A stretch of DNA of 64,000 nt from Pseudomonas sp. Os17 (lineage in GTDB: Bacteria; Pseudomonadota; Gammaproteobacteria; Pseudomonadales; Pseudomonadaceae): assembly GCF_001547895.1 (NCBI RefSeq), contig NZ_AP014627.1, positions 1,553,501 through 1,617,500 on the forward strand. Direction: 5' to 3'. Under the pieces are notes generated by a model, which did not search any database, had not been told where the DNA came from, and saw nothing but the letters and a program-made list of their open reading frames with translations. The translations under genes were made by a program, and so were the position numbers. Below are positions 62,011 to 64,000 of the stretch, piece after piece. How positions within the stretch are numbered: the first letter of the stretch is position 1; each line of letters starts with the position of its first letter.

Positions 62011-63388
62011 GCCCAGCAGCCTGCGCTGGCGGTTGCTGTGGAACCTGGCACTGCTGCTGGTGGTGCTGATGCTGGCCAGCGGCTTGAGTGCCTACTGGAA
62101 CGGCCGCGAGGCCGCCGACACCGCCTATGACCGGACCCTGCTGGCCTCGGCGCGGACCATCGCCGCCGGCCTGTCCCAGCGTGACGGCAGCCTGAGCGCC
62201 AATGTGCCCTATGTGGCCCTGGACACCTTTGCCTACGACAGTGCCGGACGCATCTACTACCAGGTCAACGACATTCACCAGCAACTGATTTCCGGCTACG
62301 AAAACCTCCCCGGTCCGCCGCCGGGCACCCCGCGTACCGATGACTACCCGGCCCTGGCGCGCTTCTATGACGCCACTTACCAGGGGCAGAACGTGCGGGT
62401 GGTGAGCCTGCTCAAGGCGGTCAGCGAGCCGAACATGAATGGCATGGCGGAAATCCGCGTGGCCGAGACCGACGAAGCGCGGGTCGCCATGGCCCGCAGC
62501 CTGATGGCCGATACCTTGCTGCGCCTGGGCATGCTGGCCATTGGGGCGTTGCTGCTGGTGTGGTTTGCGGTGAGTGCCGCGCTGCGGCCACTGGAGCGTT
62601 TGCGCGGTGCGGTGGAGGAGCGTCAGCCCGATGACTTGCGGCCACTGCCGCTGGTGTCGGTGCAGCGCGAGTTGTGGCCCCTGGTGCGGGCCTTGAATCA
62701 TTTCACCGAACGCCTGCGCGGGCAGTTCGAGCGCCAGGCGCAGTTCATTGCCGAGGCCGCCCATGAGTTGCGCACGCCCCTGGCGGCACTCAAGGCCCGC
62801 CTGGAACTGGGCCTGCGCTCCGATGAACCGCAGACCTGGCGTTCGACCCTGGACAGCGCGGCCCAGGGCACCGATCGCCTGACTCACCTGGCCAATCAAC
62901 TGCTGTCCCTGGCTCGGGTGGAAAACGGCGCCCGGGCCATTGCCGAAGGCGGTGCGCAGTTGCTCGATCTGAGCCAGCTGGCTCGGGAACTGGGCATGGC
63001 CATGGCGCCCCTGGCCCATGCCCGGGGCGTGGCCCTGGCGCTGGAGGCCGATGAGCCGGTGTGGCTCAAGGGCGAGCCGACCTTGCTCAACGAGTTGCTG
63101 AGCAACCTGGTGGACAACGCCCTGGCCCACACGCCACCGGGCGGCAATGTGGTGCTGCGGGTCTTTGCGCCGGGCGTGCTGGAGGTGGAGGACGATGGAC
63201 CGGGGATTCCCCAGGAGGATCGGGACCGGGTCTTCGAGCGTTTCTATCGACGCAATCAGCAGGTGGCCGGTTCGGGATTGGGCTTGGCGATCGTGGGGGA
63301 AATCTGTCGCGCCCATCTGGCCCAGATCAGCCTGCATGACGGCGAGCCTTCGGGGCTGAAGGTGCGGGTGAGCTTCATCGCCGGATGA
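62003..63388 (+). CDS. tctE: Sensor histidine kinase TctE
   Basis: A 461-residue inner-membrane kinase. TM1 lies at about 12-30, the periplasmic sensor at about 35-165 (AYDRTLLASARTIAAGLSQRDG, the 2CSK-N type), and TM2 at about 172-192. HAMP-like linker follows. The phospho-accepting histidine is H254 (AEAAHELRTPLAALKARLELGL), and the ATPase part has NELLSNLVDNALAHTPPGG, EDDGPGIPQEDRDRVFERFYR and GSGLGLAIVGEI. It should sense tricarboxylates in the periplasm and phosphorylate TctD. Confidence 0.95.
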   Translation: MHKPSSLRWRLLWNLALLLVVLMLASGLSAYWNGREAADTAYDRTLLASARTIAAGLSQRDGSLSANVPYVALDTFAYDSAGRIYYQVNDIHQQLISGYENLPGPPPGTPRTDDYPALARFYDATYQGQNVRVVSLLKAVSEPNMNGMAEIRVAETDEARVAMARSLMADTLLRLGMLAIGALLLVWFAVSAALRPLERLRGAVEERQPDDLRPLPLVSVQRELWPLVRALNHFTERLRGQFERQAQFIAEAAHELRTPLAALKARLELGLRSDEPQTWRSTLDSAAQGTDRLTHLANQLLSLARVENGARAIAEGGAQLLDLSQLARELGMAMAPLAHARGVALALEADEPVWLKGEPTLLNELLSNLVDNALAHTPPGGNVVLRVFAPGVLEVEDDGPGIPQEDRDRVFERFYRRNQQVAGSGLGLAIVGEICRAHLAQISLHDGEPSGLKVRVSFIAG

Positions 63389-63391
63389 GCA

Positions 63392-64000
63392 TCAGTAGAG
63401 CATTGAGCGGGATGCTTGCAGGTCGTTGCACACGGCCTGGTTTTCCGGGTCGATCCCCAGCTTCTTGAAGGCCGGCACGCTGAAGGCGTCGATCCGCGAG
63501 AGCGGGTGATCAGTGTCCTTGTAGCAGTACAGGGTCGCCACCTGCACCAGATCGACGTAGTCGATCCCGGCGCTCTGGCGGTCGAAGTGCAGGTACTGCC
63601 CGGGGATTGCCACCAGTTGCTCGGGGAACTCCCAGACCCGCAGCAGCTTGTCTCCCAGCAACGGGTGGATACGCTCGATCACGTGGTTGAGGCTGACCGG
63701 GTCGGACAGCAGTTCGTAATGGTCTTCGGCGTAGGTCAGGATCGGCAGTACGCCGATCTGGTGCACCAGTCCGCCCAGGGCCGCCTGGTCGGGCTTGAGC
63801 TGGGTGTAGCTGCGACACAGGGCGTAGCTGACCCCGGCCACTTCCAGGCTGCGGCGCCAGACGTCGTGCATCTTTTGAGCAACCACTTCGGAGCGGGCGT
63901 TGAAGATCTGCTCCATCACCAGGCCGATGGCCAGGTTGCTGCTGTAGTTGACCCCCAGGCGGGTGATCGCGGTGTGCAGGTCGGTGACTTCCTGGGTCGC
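63392..64000 (-). CDS. HDOD-domain protein, C-terminal part (gene runs past the window end)
   Basis: The reading frame is open from 64000 down to the stop at 63392, giving the last 202 residues. The visible part is an HDOD domain: HTAITRLGVNYSSNLAIGL, then VWRRSLEVAGVSYALCRSY and ALGGLVHQIGVLPIL, followed by HPLLGDKLLRVWEFPEQLV. HDOD proteins are HD-fold relatives lacking the full metal site and act in signalling. The N-terminus lies beyond the window. The stop is 3 bases from the convergent tctE stop. Confidence 0.88.
   Translation of the reverse strand, partial: ATQEVTDLHTAITRLGVNYSSNLAIGLVMEQIFNARSEVVAQKMHDVWRRSLEVAGVSYALCRSYTQLKPDQAALGGLVHQIGVLPILTYAEDHYELLSDPVSLNHVIERIHPLLGDKLLRVWEFPEQLVAIPGQYLHFDRQSAGIDYVDLVQVATLYCYKDTDHPLSRIDAFSVPAFKKLGIDPENQAVCNDLQASRSMLY

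Overview
This window is chromosome from a high-GC gamma-proteobacterium, almost certainly a Pseudomonas of the fluorescens complex. The basis is the phaG, tctABC-opdH-tctDE, ung and three-subunit hydroxyproline gene sets, a FosA very close to the P. aeruginosa form, and dense GTAGGAGC..GGCTTGCCGGCGAA palindromic repeats (REP/REPIN type) typical of that group. The ung/tct/opdH block and the tRNA-Gly/phaG junction match the P. aeruginosa PAO1 order as I remember it. No plasmid, phage or IS genes were seen.

Region 1 (1-14.0 kb) is an accessory block entirely on the + strand. It holds two solute-binding proteins (the first Tat-exported), a secreted M19 dipeptidase, a Tat-exported flavin amine oxidase, a secreted Rid protein lacking the usual catalytic arginine, a TonB-dependent receptor, and then a tight set: Fe(II)/2-oxoglutarate oxygenase, tRNA-dependent cyclodipeptide synthase (CDPS, XYP type), DHA2-type MFS exporter and a DszA/NtaA-like FMN monooxygenase. 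The last four look like a small diketopiperazine gene cluster and are the most interesting item here. Three tandem REP arrays interrupt the block. One supplies the C-terminus of the dipeptidase and another supplies the start codon and signal-peptide n-region of the second binding protein.

Region 2 (14.0-28.7 kb) is mixed: YegP-like protein, a lipoprotein pair, a class II aldolase/DapA-family pair with a divergent XRE-cupin regulator and a clear operator, a SIR2-like protein, an iron alcohol dehydrogenase, a ParDE-type toxin-antitoxin pair, two paralogous secreted proteins in an apparent operon with fosA, a LysE exporter, a PAS-GAF-GGDEF cyclase, a DUF4142 protein, a lower-GC solitary HsdR-N nuclease-domain gene and a GNAT enzyme.

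Region 3 (28.7-38.8 kb) is a complete trans-4-hydroxy-L-proline catabolic locus. lhpA-B-F-E and an AraC/PAS regulator run leftward; lhpC, an APC permease, lhpG and lhpD run rightward. The shared promoter carries a perfect 15-bp inverted repeat. Together the genes take hydroxyproline through epimerisation, oxidation and deamination to 2-oxoglutarate.

Region 4 (38.8-55.5 kb) has a siderophore-type TonB receptor, a DUF1800/DUF1501 secreted pair, c-di-GMP enzymes (EAL, Cache-GGDEF), a methyltransferase, tRNA-Gly(CCC), phaG, an RsuA-family pseudouridine synthase, a Tyr-rich lipoprotein, a crotonase-fold hydrolase and ung. A strong + strand terminator at 42.9 kb with no gene in front of it suggests a small RNA.

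Region 5 (55.6-64.0 kb) is the tricarboxylate uptake system: opdH porin, tctCBA transporter and an AbrB-family membrane protein run leftward, divergent from the tctDE two-component system. A-rich motifs of the Crc/Hfq type sit next to the ribosome sites of opdH and tctC. The window ends inside a leftward HDOD-domain gene.
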